DNA of 64,000 bases from Oceanibaculum indicum P24 (GCF_000299935.1 NZ_AMRL01000001.1:248001-312000); one strand, 5' to 3'. Shown: positions 11,502 through 20,788, numbered from the stretch's first letter. A program made the numbers and translations. The notes: generated by a model from the sequence alone, not told the origin.

Positions 11502-12131
11502 ATGGCTAAGGGCCGTCCCCGCTCATTCGATATGGACGAGGCTCTCGACCGTGCCCTGAACCTGTTCTGGACCAAGGGCTACGAGGGTACCTCGCTGTCC
11601 GACCTGACGCAGGCGATGGGCATCAGCCCGCCAAGCCTCTATGCCGCCTTCGGCAACAAGGAGGAGCTGTTCCGCCGTGCGCTCGACCGGTACATGCAGG
11701 AAACCATCGACTTCGACGGCATCATGAGCGCGCCGACCGCCCGCGAAGTGGCGGAAAGGATGCTGCATATCAGCACCCAGATGGACCCGGAACGCCCGGC
11801 TGGCTGCCTGCTGGTGCAGGCGGCGCTGTCCTGCTCGGAAGCCTCCGACTCGGTACGCAAGGAGCTGATCGCCCGCCGCAAAGCCGGAGAGGACGCCCTG
11901 CGTACCCGTTTCGAGCGTGCCGTGCGCGAGGGCGACCTGCCGGCAACTGCCGACCCTGCCCTGCTGGCCGGTTACCTGACGGTCACCGCCGAGGGCATGG
12001 CCGTTCATGCCGCCAGCGGTGCCAGTCCAGAGACGCTGCGCGGCATTGCCAACGCCGCCCTCCAAGCCTGGTCCGTGCTGATTGCCGGCGACAAGAGAAG
12101 CGCTTCCCTGCCGGGTGAGGCGGCGGATTAA
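11502..12131 (+). CDS. TetR/AcrR-family repressor of the RND pump
   Basis: This 209-residue protein has an N-terminal helix-turn-helix (ALDRALNLFWTKGYEGTSLS, then LTQAMGISPPSLYAAFGNKE) and a variable helical ligand domain. The HTH wording (GISPPSLYAAFGNKEELF) is that of a TetR subgroup common beside efflux genes. It is divergent from the adaptor gene, the usual position of a local repressor released by pump substrates. The ATG at 11502 follows GGAGGATCGCC. Its stop codon lies in the loop of a terminator. Confidence 0.92.
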   Translation: MAKGRPRSFDMDEALDRALNLFWTKGYEGTSLSDLTQAMGISPPSLYAAFGNKEELFRRALDRYMQETIDFDGIMSAPTAREVAERMLHISTQMDPERPAGCLLVQAALSCSEASDSVRKELIARRKAGEDALRTRFERAVREGDLPATADPALLAGYLTVTAEGMAVHAASGASPETLRGIANAALQAWSVLIAGDKRSASLPGEAAD

Positions 12132-12141
12132 CCGCCGCCTC
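12117..12141. terminator. Bidirectional terminator between tetR and iorB
   Basis: GAGGCGGCGG (12117-12126) and CCGCCGCCTC (12132-12141) form a perfect 10-bp stem with the five-base loop ATTAA, which contains the tetR stop codon. It lies between converging genes, with the iorB-type gene ending at 12158 on the other strand. Confidence 0.7.
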
Positions 12142-12157
12142 TCTCCAACAACGCCGG

Positions 12158-14314
12158 TCACGCGGTCTCCCGCACCATCGGCAGACGCTCCGGCCGGCCA
12201 ACGCCCAGCCGGGCCATCGCATTGGCAACGGCGGGGCCGATGGGCGGCACGCCTGGCTCACCGACACCCGTGGGTGCCTCTGTCGAGGGCACGATGACGA
12301 CCTCGATTTCCGGCATCTCATCGATGCGCAGCGAACGGTAGGTATCGAAGTTGCGCTGCACCGGCTGGCCGCCATCCAGGGCCACCTCGGCATAGAGCAC
12401 ATGGCCCAGGCCATAGCCGATGCCGCCTTCGATCTGCGCCCGGATCACGTCCGGATTAACGGCGACGCCGCAATCGATGGCGCACCAGACCTTGTGCACC
12501 CTCGGCCCGTTATCGCCCATCGAGACCTCGGCGATCTGCGCGACATAGCTGCCGAAGCTCTCGACCGCCGCCACACCGCGCGCCCGTCCTTCCGCCGGAC
12601 GGCTGCCCGACCAGTCGGCAAGCTTCGCGACTTCCCGCAGCGCACCGGCCAGACGCGGCTTGTCCGCCATCAGCGCCAGACGGCCCTCGACCGGGTCCTG
12701 TCCGGTCTCCTCCAGCAACCGGTCGATGAAGCATTCGACCGCATAGCCGGTATGGGTATGGCCGACCGAACGCCACCAGAGCACAGGCACCGGGGATACC
12801 ACCGTGTGCAGGTCACAGCGGAAATTGGCGACCTTGTAGGGCAGTTCCCGCGCGCCTTCGACGGACGTGATATCGACGCCGTCACGCACCAGCATCTCCT
12901 CAAGCGCCGTGCCGCTCGCCAGCGACTGGCCGACGACGGTGTTACTCCAGCCGGTGATCCGGCCGTCCCTGATCGCGCCTTTCATGCGGTGCACGAAGAT
13001 GGAGCGGTAATAGCCGCCGGTGATGTCGTCCTCGCGGCTCCAGACCAGCTTCACCGGGCGGTTCGGGCCGATGGCCTTCGCCGCTTCTGCCAGTTCCACA
13101 GCGAACTCGGACTTACCCTGCGCTCGCCGGCCGAAGCTGCCGCCGCTGAGCAGCGTCTCCACCGTCACCCTGCCGGGCTCCAGCCCCAGCACCTTGGCGA
13201 TGCCCATATGGTCCAGCGTCTGCAGCTGGCTGCCGAAGCGGGCGCGGGCCGTCTGCCCGTCCCATTCCAGATAGCCGTCCAGAGGCTCCATCGGCGCGTG
13301 GGCGAGGTAGGGGAAGATATATTCCGCCTCAACGATCTTCGCGCCATCGCCAAAGGCCGCATCAGCATCGCCATGCGCCCCGGCGACCACGCCCGGCTTT
13401 TTGGCGAGTGCCCGGTATTCCTCGATCATCGCCTCGCTGCTGCGCGTCTCGGCGGTGCTGTCGTCCCACTCGACGGACAGTGCTTCGCGCCCCTTCAGCG
13501 CCGGCCACATGCCCTCGGCATAGACCGCGACGCCGGAGGACAGCTGCTTCACATCGACGACACCGCGCACCTTGCGGGCCGCACTGTCATCGAACCGCAC
13601 CAGCTTCGCACCGAAGCGCGGCGGCCGGGCGACCACCACGGTCAGCATGCCGGGCGTCTGGATGTCGATGGTGTATTCCGCTGTGCCGTTCACCTTGGCC
13701 GCGGTGTCCAGCTTGCGCAGCGCCTGCCCTTCCCTGCCGATCAGCTTGAAGGCAGACGGGTCTTTCAGCGCCACCTTCTCCGGCACCGGCAGGCCGGATG
13801 CGGCCTCGGCGAACTCACCGAACCGGCCGGTCTTGCCCGACGGATGGCGCAGCTGGCCGCGCTCGATGGTGATCTCGCCGGCTGGCACCTTCCAGCGCGC
13901 CGCAGCCGCCTGCACCAGCAAGGCGCGGGCCGTGGCGCCTGCCTGGCGCATCTGCATGTAGGAATTGGCGATGGCGGTAGAGCCGCCGGTGCCCTGCACG
14001 CCGAAGGCCAGGTTCTTGTAAAGCTCGACATTGGCAGGCGCATGCTCGGCACGCATCTGCGCCCAGTCGGCGTCCATCTCCTCGGCGACCAGGGTGCTGA
14101 GGCCGGTGAACGGCCCCTGGCCGAACTCGATATGCTTCACCAGCACGGTCACGGTGTCGTCAGCGCCGACCCGCACGAAGGCGTTCGGCGCGAAAGTGCC
14201 GCCCTTTGCCGGGGTGGCGGCCCGTGCCTTACCGCCCAGCGGCAATTGCAGGGCGAGGGTGAGGCCGACAGCGCCTTGCAGCACGGCACGGCGGGAAACG
14301 CGCATAGCAGTCAT
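12158..14314 (-). CDS. Isoquinoline 1-oxidoreductase-type molybdenum subunit (copy 1)
   Basis: This 718-residue protein belongs to the xanthine-dehydrogenase superfamily, IorB branch: a large subunit carrying molybdopterin cytosine dinucleotide. It begins with a twin-arginine signal ([20 protein letters not shown]), so it is exported folded to the periplasm. Two duplicated MoCo-binding halves follow, with [20 protein letters not shown] near the middle and the C-terminal [20 protein letters not shown] carrying the expected active-site Glu. It hydroxylates N-heterocycles or oxidises aldehydes, with electrons passing to its 2Fe-2S partner. That partner gene lies 3 bases upstream. No cytochrome or MoCo chaperone gene is adjacent. 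True substrate unknown. Confidence 0.9.
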   Translation of the reverse strand: MTAMRVSRRAVLQGAVGLTLALQLPLGGKARAATPAKGGTFAPNAFVRVGADDTVTVLVKHIEFGQGPFTGLSTLVAEEMDADWAQMRAEHAPANVELYKNLAFGVQGTGGSTAIANSYMQMRQAGATARALLVQAAAARWKVPAGEITIERGQLRHPSGKTGRFGEFAEAASGLPVPEKVALKDPSAFKLIGREGQALRKLDTAAKVNGTAEYTIDIQTPGMLTVVVARPPRFGAKLVRFDDSAARKVRGVVDVKQLSSGVAVYAEGMWPALKGREALSVEWDDSTAETRSSEAMIEEYRALAKKPGVVAGAHGDADAAFGDGAKIVEAEYIFPYLAHAPMEPLDGYLEWDGQTARARFGSQLQTLDHMGIAKVLGLEPGRVTVETLLSGGSFGRRAQGKSEFAVELAEAAKAIGPNRPVKLVWSREDDITGGYYRSIFVHRMKGAIRDGRITGWSNTVVGQSLASGTALEEMLVRDGVDITSVEGARELPYKVANFRCDLHTVVSPVPVLWWRSVGHTHTGYAVECFIDRLLEETGQDPVEGRLALMADKPRLAGALREVAKLADWSGSRPAEGRARGVAAVESFGSYVAQIAEVSMGDNGPRVHKVWCAIDCGVAVNPDVIRAQIEGGIGYGLGHVLYAEVALDGGQPVQRNFDTYRSLRIDEMPEIEVVIVPSTEAPTGVGEPGVPPIGPAVANAMARLGVGRPERLPMVRETA

Positions 14315-14317
14315 GGA

Positions 14318-14779
14318 TCAGCCCTCCAGAGAACGGGCGGCGTCGTGGATCGCGGCCCGGATGCGGACATAGGTGGCGCAGCGGCACAGATTGCCGTTCA
14401 TTGCCGCGTCGATATCCGCGTCGGTCGGCTTGCGGTTCTCTGTCAGCAGGGCGACGGCGCTCATCACCTGGCCGGACTGGCAATAACCGCACTGCGGCAC
14501 GTCATGCGCGGTCCAGGCGGCCTGAACGGCGCGCGCCTCGGGGCTGGTGATCGCCTCGATGGTGGTCACCTCGCTGTCGGCGAGGGCCGAGACCGGGAAG
14601 ACGCAGGAACGCTGCGCCACGCCATCCACGAAGACGGTGCAGGCGCCGCACTGCGCCATGCCGCAGCCGAATTTGGTGCCGGTCAGGCCCAGCGTGTCGC
14701 GCAGGACCCAGAGCAAGGGGGTATCGTCATCGACATCGACGCTGTGCGTCTGGCCGTTGACCTTGAGCGTGGTGGACAT
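14318..14779 (-). CDS. Isoquinoline 1-oxidoreductase-type 2Fe-2S subunit (copy 1)
   Basis: This 153-residue protein carries two 2Fe-2S centres. The plant-ferredoxin type is [18 protein letters not shown] with a later Cys (QRSC). The second, helical one has [10 protein letters not shown] and [11 protein letters not shown]. It passes electrons from the molybdenum subunit encoded 3 bases downstream to an outside acceptor. I start it at ATG 14779 ([10 protein letters not shown]), which has GAGG upstream and matches the family start; an in-frame ATG at 14854 would add 25 unmatched residues. It lacks its own signal peptide and should be co-exported with the Tat-signal partner. Confidence 0.92.
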   Translation of the reverse strand: MSTTLKVNGQTHSVDVDDDTPLLWVLRDTLGLTGTKFGCGMAQCGACTVFVDGVAQRSCVFPVSALADSEVTTIEAITSPEARAVQAAWTAHDVPQCGYCQSGQVMSAVALLTENRKPTDADIDAAMNGNLCRCATYVRIRAAIHDAARSLEG

Positions 14780-14894
14780 GGCTGCCTCACAGGTAGCTGG
14801 AATGGGACAAAACTGGTTGGACGCCGGAGGAACGGGGACGGCCGGCTCCTTCAAGCCGGTTTGCGTACAGCCGTTCCTCCTGTATGAGTTTTTG

Positions 14895-14966
14895 GGTGTC
14901 CAATCTTTTGTCGGACACCATATACTAATTAGACTCGATGGTCTTATCGAGTATAGTCCGTCTAAA
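14895..14966. promoter_or_regulatory. Operator region with three inverted repeats between ior copy 1 and tetR
   Basis: Three perfect inverted repeats crowd this divergent promoter region: GGTGTCC/GGACACC (14895-14901 and 14913-14919), ACTCGAT/ATCGAGT (14933-14939 and 14946-14952), and TTAGAC/GTCTAA (14929-14934 and 14959-14964), the last enclosing the second. A minus-strand TTGACA lies at 14981-14976, with TATACT at 14955-14950 (a long 20-bp spacer), as a possible promoter for the ior genes. The TetR protein at 14990 is the likely ligand of at least one repeat. Confidence 0.55.
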
Positions 14967-14989
14967 CGAAGCGTCTGTCAATACCCGCC

Positions 14990-15598
14990 ATGCGTCCAAT
15001 GAATGAAATTTGCGAGACAAGTGCGCTGACCAAGATGGAGCAGGTCGCCGATGCGGCGCGCCGGCTGTTCGCCCGCTATGGCTACAAGCGCACCTCGATG
15101 GATGATATTGCGCGTGAGGCCGGCGTTGCCAAGGCCACGCTCTATCTGCATTTCAAGGGCAAGGACGATGTGTTCCGCACGATGATGCGGCGCACTGCCG
15201 ATCTGGTGCTGACGCGCTGCGACGCGGCGCTGACCAGCGGCGCCCCCTTCGCCGAACGTCTGGAAGGCGTGCTGGGTGCCTATTACGGCACCTGGATCGA
15301 CCTGTTCGGCGACCCGGCCCATTGGGGCGAGCTGGTGCTGGTGAAGACGCAGATCGCCATGGACCAGGCGAAGGAGCTGGAAGGCCTGTATATCGACCGG
15401 TTCCGGGGCTTCCTGGCCAAGGCGGAAGCTGATGGCGAGATCGACCTGTCGCGCGCCGGCACCGATGCCGACCAGCTCTGCCAGACGCTGATGCAGGCGG
15501 CCCTGGGCGCCAAGAGCGGTACCCCGCCGACGCAGGAGGAATTCCGCCAGCGGATGCGCAACATCGCCCGGCTGGCCGCCGCCGCCCTGACGCGCTGA
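14990..15598 (+). CDS. TetR-family transcriptional regulator
   Basis: This 202-residue protein has a clear TetR HTH at about residues 17-62 (ADAARRLFARYGYKRTSMDD, then IAREAGVAKATLYLHFKGKD) and a TetR C-terminal domain. It is divergent from the ior copy 1 genes and lies 36 bases before the MpaB-sulfotransferase-catalase-like trio on its own strand. It may control either or both. The ATG at 14990 has no clear shine-dalgarno sequence, and ATG 14999 is an alternative. Ligand unknown. Confidence 0.9.
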   Translation: MRPMNEICETSALTKMEQVADAARRLFARYGYKRTSMDDIAREAGVAKATLYLHFKGKDDVFRTMMRRTADLVLTRCDAALTSGAPFAERLEGVLGAYYGTWIDLFGDPAHWGELVLVKTQIAMDQAKELEGLYIDRFRGFLAKAEADGEIDLSRAGTDADQLCQTLMQAALGAKSGTPPTQEEFRQRMRNIARLAAAALTR

Positions 15599-15634
15599 AA
15601 TCCCTGAAACACTGAGACAAGGCAGCCGATAGTC

Positions 15635-16807
15635 ATGGATATGCCGCACGACTATCGCGAAGGCCATGCCGCCGCGGTCCTGAAGAACCCGGTTCTCGCC
15701 GACCGCTACGTCGCGCACACCATGCTGGGCGACCCGCTGGCCGACGCGGCGGTGGCGGAATTGTCCCGCCATGCGCCGCAGCTGGCACAGGAATGGGTGC
15801 GCCTCGGCATGGATGAGGGGGCCGCCCGGCTGGCGGAGGCGCCGCCGGTGGTGCGCGATTTCTTCATAGAATCCGAGAAAGTGCCGGACTGGTTCGACGA
15901 GGCCGCGACGCTGCCGGGCTGCCGGGCCTTCTACCGCAATTCCGAGATGTTCGTCGGCGCCTTCGTCGCCGCCGTGCTGATCGAGGGGTTCTCGACCCTT
16001 ATCAGCCGGTCCTTCAGCATCACCGGTCGCATGGTCGATCAGGGTGTGCGGCGGCTGAAGCAGAACAACCGGCAACTGGTCGAAATCTTCCTGCCCGGCG
16101 GGCTTGACCGCTATGGCGAAGGCTGGAAACTGTCGGTCCGTATCCGCCTTGTCCATGCCCGCATCCGCCAGCTTCTCGCCCAGTCGGACGAGTGGGAATC
16201 GGCGGCCTGGGGTACGCCGCTCAGCTCCGCCCATATCGCGTTTGCGACGGCGGCCTTTTCGGGCCTGCTGCTGAAGCGCGCGCGCATGCTGGGCGTCGAG
16301 CTGTCGGCGGAGGAGCGCGACGCCTTCATGACGATCTGGCGCTATGCCGGTCATCTGATGGGGGTCGATCCCGCCCTGCAATGCGCAACCGAGGAAGAGG
16401 CGCTGACGCTGTACGAGATCGGGGCGATGTGCGAACCGCCGATCAGCCTCGACTCCATCCTGCTGGCGAACGGGCTGATCAATTCCGCGCCGCTGGTGGC
16501 CGGCATAGAGGAGCCGGCGGCGCGGCGGCGCCTGGCCCGGCGCATCTATCGCGTGTCGCGGGCGATGATCGGCGACGAGATGGCGGACGCACTGCGCTAC
16601 CCCGCCCTCAACACGACAGGGACGCTGCTGCTGTTCCGCCTGAAGGGCCGGGCCGAACGCCTGATGCACCGCTATTTCCCGAAGCTGGCGCAGCACCGCC
16701 AGCTCAGCCAGTTCCAGACCATGCTGAACGTGTCGCACTATGCCGATCAGGGTATCGGCTACCGGCTGCCCGGCCATGTGCATGCGGAAAAGGACGGTAC
16801 GATATGA
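15635..16807 (+). CDS. MpaB-type oxygenase (DUF2236 family)
   Basis: This 390-residue protein resembles the MpaB/latex-clearing-protein family (DUF2236), whose characterised members are b-type haem oxygenases that cleave prenyl chains or rubber. Seen here: SRSFSITGRMVDQGVRRLKQ at about residues 124-143, and the conserved RIRLVHARIR at 169-178, where His174 is the candidate haem ligand by analogy with Lcp. Acidic and aromatic segments (VPDWFDEA, FYRNSEMFVGAFVAAVLIEG) also fit. No signal peptide is evident. It overlaps the sulfotransferase gene by ATGA, so the two are translationally coupled. The start could also be the ATG two codons later. The substrate is unknown. Confidence 0.82.
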   Translation: MDMPHDYREGHAAAVLKNPVLADRYVAHTMLGDPLADAAVAELSRHAPQLAQEWVRLGMDEGAARLAEAPPVVRDFFIESEKVPDWFDEAATLPGCRAFYRNSEMFVGAFVAAVLIEGFSTLISRSFSITGRMVDQGVRRLKQNNRQLVEIFLPGGLDRYGEGWKLSVRIRLVHARIRQLLAQSDEWESAAWGTPLSSAHIAFATAAFSGLLLKRARMLGVELSAEERDAFMTIWRYAGHLMGVDPALQCATEEEALTLYEIGAMCEPPISLDSILLANGLINSAPLVAGIEEPAARRRLARRIYRVSRAMIGDEMADALRYPALNTTGTLLLFRLKGRAERLMHRYFPKLAQHRQLSQFQTMLNVSHYADQGIGYRLPGHVHAEKDGTI

Positions 16808-17844
16808 AACCCAACATTATTCCCCCCGTCCTGATCCTGAGTACCGGGCGCTGCGGCTCCACCATGGTGTCGGAGATGCTGAACCGGCATCCCGATGTGC
16901 TGAGCCTGTCGGAATTCTTCGTGCCGCTGGGGCAGAACGGCTTTGCCTGGGAAAATCCGACGGGCGAACGGATGTGGCAGACGCTGAGCCAGCAATCGCC
17001 ATCGCTGCACGCCATGCTGAAGGACGGGCTTGTCGTCGATGAGGGACTGTATCCGCATGACGACCCCAATTCCCGTTTCTCGGCGCACGACATGCCGCCG
17101 GTGATAGCAACCACGCTGCCGCACCTGACGCCCGACTATGAGGCACTGTATGACGCGCTGGAGCGCTTCGTGCGGCCGCTGCCGAAAGCGCCGCTGGCGG
17201 ACCAGTACAGGGCGCTGTTCGGCTATCTGATGGACCGGTTCGGCCGGCGGGTCTGGGTCGAGCGTTCCGGCGGATCGCTGATGCTGGCGGCCAAGCTGCT
17301 GAGGCTGTTCCCCGAGGCCCGGGTGGTGCATGTCTTCCGGGACGGGCGTGATACCGCCATCTCCATGAGCCGGCATCACAATTTCCGCGTGCTGCTGGCG
17401 ATCCACAAGAAATGCCGGCGGCTGGGTCTCGACCTGCGGCGCGACTTCCTGAAGGATCGCGGCAGCCCTGCCGGCATCTGGCTGGAGAAGCTGTTCTTCA
17501 GCGTCGTCGATACCGGCAAGCTGCTGCGCGAGGAGCCGGAGCTGGCGGAGTTCGGCGCGCTGTGGAGCGATATGATCCTGACCGGCGAGAAGATGCTAGG
17601 CCATCTGCCGCCCGAACGGCTGCTCAACCTGCGGTTCGAGGATGTGCAGCAGGCGCCGCGCGAGAAGCTGTCGGAGCTGATCCGCTTCATCGATCCGTCC
17701 CTGCACAACGAGGCGTGGCTGGAAGAGACGGCGGCGATGCTGCGCCCGACCCGCGCGAAATACACCGACCTGCCCGCCCCGCAACAGGCCGCGCTCACCC
17801 GTGCCTGTGCACCGGGGCTCAGGCATCTGGGTTATGCGGCATGA
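16804..17844 (+). CDS. Sulfotransferase family protein
   Basis: This 346-residue protein has the PAPS-binding P-loop-like motif LSTGRCGSTMVSEMLNRHP (STGRCGST at residues 13-20) near the N-terminus. The 3'-phosphate-binding segment VVHVFRDGRDTAISMSRHH lies at about residues 173-191. Members transfer sulfate from PAPS to hydroxyl or amino groups of carbohydrates, lipids or small molecules in the cytosol or at the membrane. It starts inside the stop of the MpaB gene and its own stop overlaps the next start (ATGA both times), so the three proteins are probably made together. The acceptor substrate is not predictable from sequence. Confidence 0.85.
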   Translation: MKPNIIPPVLILSTGRCGSTMVSEMLNRHPDVLSLSEFFVPLGQNGFAWENPTGERMWQTLSQQSPSLHAMLKDGLVVDEGLYPHDDPNSRFSAHDMPPVIATTLPHLTPDYEALYDALERFVRPLPKAPLADQYRALFGYLMDRFGRRVWVERSGGSLMLAAKLLRLFPEARVVHVFRDGRDTAISMSRHHNFRVLLAIHKKCRRLGLDLRRDFLKDRGSPAGIWLEKLFFSVVDTGKLLREEPELAEFGALWSDMILTGEKMLGHLPPERLLNLRFEDVQQAPREKLSELIRFIDPSLHNEAWLEETAAMLRPTRAKYTDLPAPQQAALTRACAPGLRHLGYAA

Positions 17845-18794
17845 ATGGGGGCTGCCCCCTGCACGGCATAGATCTGGAAGCTGTCCTGCGGATCGCCGCC
17901 CGCACCTTCCAGCACCCACGGCCGGACGGCACCCTGCCCCGGCAGTTTCACGAAAAGACCCACGCCTGCCTGTCCGGCACGCTGCGGATCAATCCGCCGG
18001 ATAATCCGGCCCTGCGGCACGGCCTGTTCGCTCAGGCCGGTCGCTATCCCGCCACGATCCGTTTTTCCAGTTCCTTCTTCGCCGACGACGAGGTGCCGGA
18101 CGGGCGTGGCATGGCCATCCGGCTGACCGGCGTGGACGGCGCCCCCGGCGGGCAGCAGGATTTCATCCTCATCAGCCAGGCGACCGCCCCGTTCCGCCAC
18201 TCGGCCGATGCCGCCGCCCTGTTCGCCGCGCTGGATGGCGTGCCCCGGATGACGCCGTTCAGCCTGTTGTCGCGCAGCTATATCCTGCCGGGCTTCGATC
18301 CCCGCCGCCTCCGCTGGCATTATCTGCAGCTGCTGTTCTCGACCGGTTTCACCCATGCCCGCAGACGCGGGCTGCACCGGCTTGCCTATTACAGCATCAC
18401 CCCCTACCGGCTGGGGGAGAGTGCGGCGAAATATATCTGCCGCCCGGATGCTGGTGCCTGGGACGGCCTGCGCGGCTACCGGCGGAGTTTCACCGAAAGG
18501 TTGCAGGCGGCCCTCGACCGGGGTGGCTTCGGTTTCGATTTCTGCCTGCAGCCCCGCGCGTCCGAAAGCGACCCCATCGACGATGCGGGTGTGACCTGGA
18601 AGGGGCCTGAGTTCCCCGTCGGTCGGCTGGAAATCCCGGCGCAGGATGTGAGCGCGGGCCTCACGCTTTCAGACGGGCTGGCCTTCAATCCCTGGAACTG
18701 CCTGCCCGACCATGAACCGCTGGGGTCGCTGAACCTTCTGCGGCGGCATGCCTACGCGGAATCGGCGAAGCGGCGGAACGCCAACACGCCTTAA
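17841..18794 (+). CDS. Short catalase-like haem protein
   Basis: This 317-residue protein looks like a reduced catalase fold of the SrpA/allene-oxide-synthase-like kind. Seen: FHEKTHACLSGTLRINP, with His41 as candidate distal His; RYPATIRFSSSFF (RFSS at 74-77); GRGMAIRLTGVDG; QQDFILISQA; and near the C-terminus LRRHAYAESAKRRNANTP, where Tyr305 in an R-x3-Y-x5-R setting is the candidate proximal haem ligand. Typical catalases are about 480 residues or longer, so this is a short form. Relatives act as peroxidases or on fatty-acid hydroperoxides; which applies here is open. I chose ATG 17841 because it overlaps the sulfotransferase stop as ATGA. Confidence 0.78.
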   Translation: MNGGCPLHGIDLEAVLRIAARTFQHPRPDGTLPRQFHEKTHACLSGTLRINPPDNPALRHGLFAQAGRYPATIRFSSSFFADDEVPDGRGMAIRLTGVDGAPGGQQDFILISQATAPFRHSADAAALFAALDGVPRMTPFSLLSRSYILPGFDPRRLRWHYLQLLFSTGFTHARRRGLHRLAYYSITPYRLGESAAKYICRPDAGAWDGLRGYRRSFTERLQAALDRGGFGFDFCLQPRASESDPIDDAGVTWKGPEFPVGRLEIPAQDVSAGLTLSDGLAFNPWNCLPDHEPLGSLNLLRRHAYAESAKRRNANTP

Positions 18795-18828
18795 CCGGAC
18801 CACGGCCTCACTTGCCCCCTCACTTGCC

Positions 18829-18845
18829 ATTGTCACTTATTCGCA
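18829..18845 (-). promoter_or_regulatory. Candidate Fur-like box upstream of PepSY operon
   Basis: Read on the minus strand this is TGCGAATAAGTGACAAT, matching 12 of 17 positions of TGCGAATGATTCGCATT, including all of TGCGAAT. It lies 47-63 bases before the start at 18892, a good repressor position. It supports an iron role for the operon downstream. Confidence 0.4.
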
Positions 18846-18891
18846 CTCGCGATATGTTTCGCGCTCTCGGACGCGTTTGGAGATCTGGAGC

Positions 18892-19194
18892 ATGGCAAGC
18901 TCGACACATACAGGCGGAGGCTGGCTGACGCCGCGGCGCACGCGCTGGCTGCTGGGCGGGCCGATGGCCATTCTGATCGCCATCCTGGCGATGGGGGCGA
19001 TGCCGCTGTGGTTTCCCGCCGGCGCGGCGGGCGTCGATCACCTGATCTTTCCGCTGATCCTGTTTCCAGCATTGTGGGCCATCCCCTTCTTCTACGCGAT
19101 CCTGGCGGAGAATCTGCGCCGCGCCACGCTGGTGATGACCGGCATTGCCATCCTCAACGCGGCGGGTATCGCCGTGCTCTGGACCGCTTCCTGA
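18892..19194 (+). CDS. Small membrane protein, first gene of PepSY/DUF3325 operon
   Basis: This 100-residue protein has three hydrophobic segments (GGPMAILIAILAMGAMPLWF, IFPLILFPALWAIPFFYAIL, LVMTGIAILNAAGIAVLW). I do not recognise a named domain. It occupies the position that a DUF3649-type small protein has in similar iron-related operons, ahead of a PepSY membrane protein and a DUF3325 protein. The ATG at 18892 follows CTGGAGC. It probably forms an inner-membrane complex with the next two gene products. Confidence 0.65.
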   Translation: MASSTHTGGGWLTPRRTRWLLGGPMAILIAILAMGAMPLWFPAGAAGVDHLIFPLILFPALWAIPFFYAILAENLRRATLVMTGIAILNAAGIAVLWTAS

Positions 19195-19207
19195 AGGACC
19201 GGAACCC

Positions 19208-20788
19208 ATGATCGAACTCTCACAGGCACGAAGCAAAAGGCTGCTGGCGGTGCATGGCTGGTCCGGCACGGTGCTGGGGCTGGCGCTCTATGTGGTGATC
19301 CTCACCGGCGCGGTGGTGGTCTTCGCACACGAGATCGGCACCTGGTCGGTCAGCGGCAGCCGGGCAGAGCAGCCGCTAGCGGTGCCGATGGACGCGAAGC
19401 TCCGCGAACTGGCCGCGCAGGTCGATCCGGAATATCTGGACGACATCAACCTGTTCCATAACGCCGCCGGGCACATCAGCGCCTTCTTCCACACGCATGG
19501 CGTGAAGGAGGATGGTCATCCGATGGAAAAGGGCGTGCGCTTCACCTTCGATCCAGTAACCGGCGAGACGCTGACGCGCCAGGAAGGCTATGCCGACGAA
19601 TTCGAGGAGCCGGTCAGCGGGCTGGAACGTTTCCTGGTCGATCTGCATGTGAACCTGCATGCGCCCAACCCGATTGGCCTCTATCTGACAGGCATTCTGG
19701 GCTTTGTCATGCTGGCGGCCGCCGTCTCCGGCTTCCTGCTGCACCGCCATCTGATCAAGGACCTGTTCGTGGCGCCGCGCCTGTCGAGCCGCCTGCTGAA
19801 TGCCCGCGACCGCCACATCCTGGCGGGCAGCTGGGGCCTGCCCTTTGCCTTCGTGCTGGCCTTCACCGGCGCCTTCCTCAGCTTTGCCGGCTCCATCGGC
19901 CTGATGACCATCAGCATGGTGGCGTTCGGCGGCGACCAGGAAAAGCTGATCGAGACCATCGTCGGGACGCCCGAGGGGGAGGATGCCACCCCGGCCCCGC
20001 TGGCCAATCTGGATGCGATGCTGCGGCAAGCCGCCGAGAAGTCGCACTCCGCGCCGGCCTTCGTGTCGATCATGCATTATGGCCGCGCCGATGCGCGGGT
20101 CTTCTCCTTCCATCTTGCCGGCGAAGGCGAACTGCAGAGCCAGCAGCATGTCTTCAAGGGCAGCGACGGTTCCTATCTCGGACCGAAGCCCACCCTCGGC
20201 ACCAAACCTTCGGCGGGCGATGCCGCCTTCACCCTGGTCAGCGTGCTGCATTTCGGCACCTTCGCCGGCCTGCTGTCGCGGGTGATCTGGTTCGCGCTGG
20301 GGCTGGCCATGTGTTACGTCACGCTGACTGGCCTGCAGCTCTGGCTGCGGCGGCGCGAGGACAGCCAGCTGTGGCGCCGGCTTGGACGGTCCGTGCCGAT
20401 CGTCGGCTATGGGCTGCCGATCGCGCTGGCCGCCAGCGGCATCGGATACCTGCTGGCGCTGCCCGCCGGAGCCGTGCTGTTCTGGACGCCCGCCGGCTTC
20501 CTGATCGCCTCCGGCCTCGCCATCATCCTCGGCTGCATCCTGCGCGATGAGGCGCTGCTGTACCGGCTCTACAGGGGGCTGCTGGGTGCCTCCCTCCTCG
20601 CCCTGCCCGTATTGCGCTGGCTGACCGGCGGTACCGGCTGGGGTCCGCTGATGGCAAACGGCAACGATATCGTGGTGCTGCTCGACCTGGCGCTGGCGAC
20701 TGGCGGCATCGGCTATCTCTATCTGTCCATCGCCCGCCGACCCGCTCCGCAATGGGGCGCCGACAAGCGCCCGGTAGCCGCCGAATGA
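19208..20788 (+). CDS. PepSY-associated membrane protein, probable siderophore-iron reductase
   Basis: This 526-residue protein has the PepSY_TM layout: an N-terminal membrane helix with a conserved His (LLAVHGWSGTVLGLALYVVI), a periplasmic PepSY region (RFTFDPVTGETLTRQEG), a second membrane segment with His pairs (FLVDLHVNLHAPNPIGLYLT, GFLLHRHLIKDLFV), a further periplasmic part and four or so C-terminal helices. Relatives such as FoxB or PiuB-like proteins reduce ferric siderophores at the inner membrane. The His residues in membrane helices are candidate haem ligands. I start at ATG 19208, after AAGGACCGGAACCC. The stop overlaps the next gene by ATGA. Confidence 0.85.
   Translation: MIELSQARSKRLLAVHGWSGTVLGLALYVVILTGAVVVFAHEIGTWSVSGSRAEQPLAVPMDAKLRELAAQVDPEYLDDINLFHNAAGHISAFFHTHGVKEDGHPMEKGVRFTFDPVTGETLTRQEGYADEFEEPVSGLERFLVDLHVNLHAPNPIGLYLTGILGFVMLAAAVSGFLLHRHLIKDLFVAPRLSSRLLNARDRHILAGSWGLPFAFVLAFTGAFLSFAGSIGLMTISMVAFGGDQEKLIETIVGTPEGEDATPAPLANLDAMLRQAAEKSHSAPAFVSIMHYGRADARVFSFHLAGEGELQSQQHVFKGSDGSYLGPKPTLGTKPSAGDAAFTLVSVLHFGTFAGLLSRVIWFALGLAMCYVTLTGLQLWLRRREDSQLWRRLGRSVPIVGYGLPIALAASGIGYLLALPAGAVLFWTPAGFLIASGLAIILGCILRDEALLYRLYRGLLGASLLALPVLRWLTGGTGWGPLMANGNDIVVLLDLALATGGIGYLYLSIARRPAPQWGADKRPVAAE

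Noticed and set aside
12401-14887. 828-residue plus-strand frame opposite the iorB gene
   Set aside because: It is a shadow frame; composition is unlike a real protein and the opposite strand carries all expected motifs.
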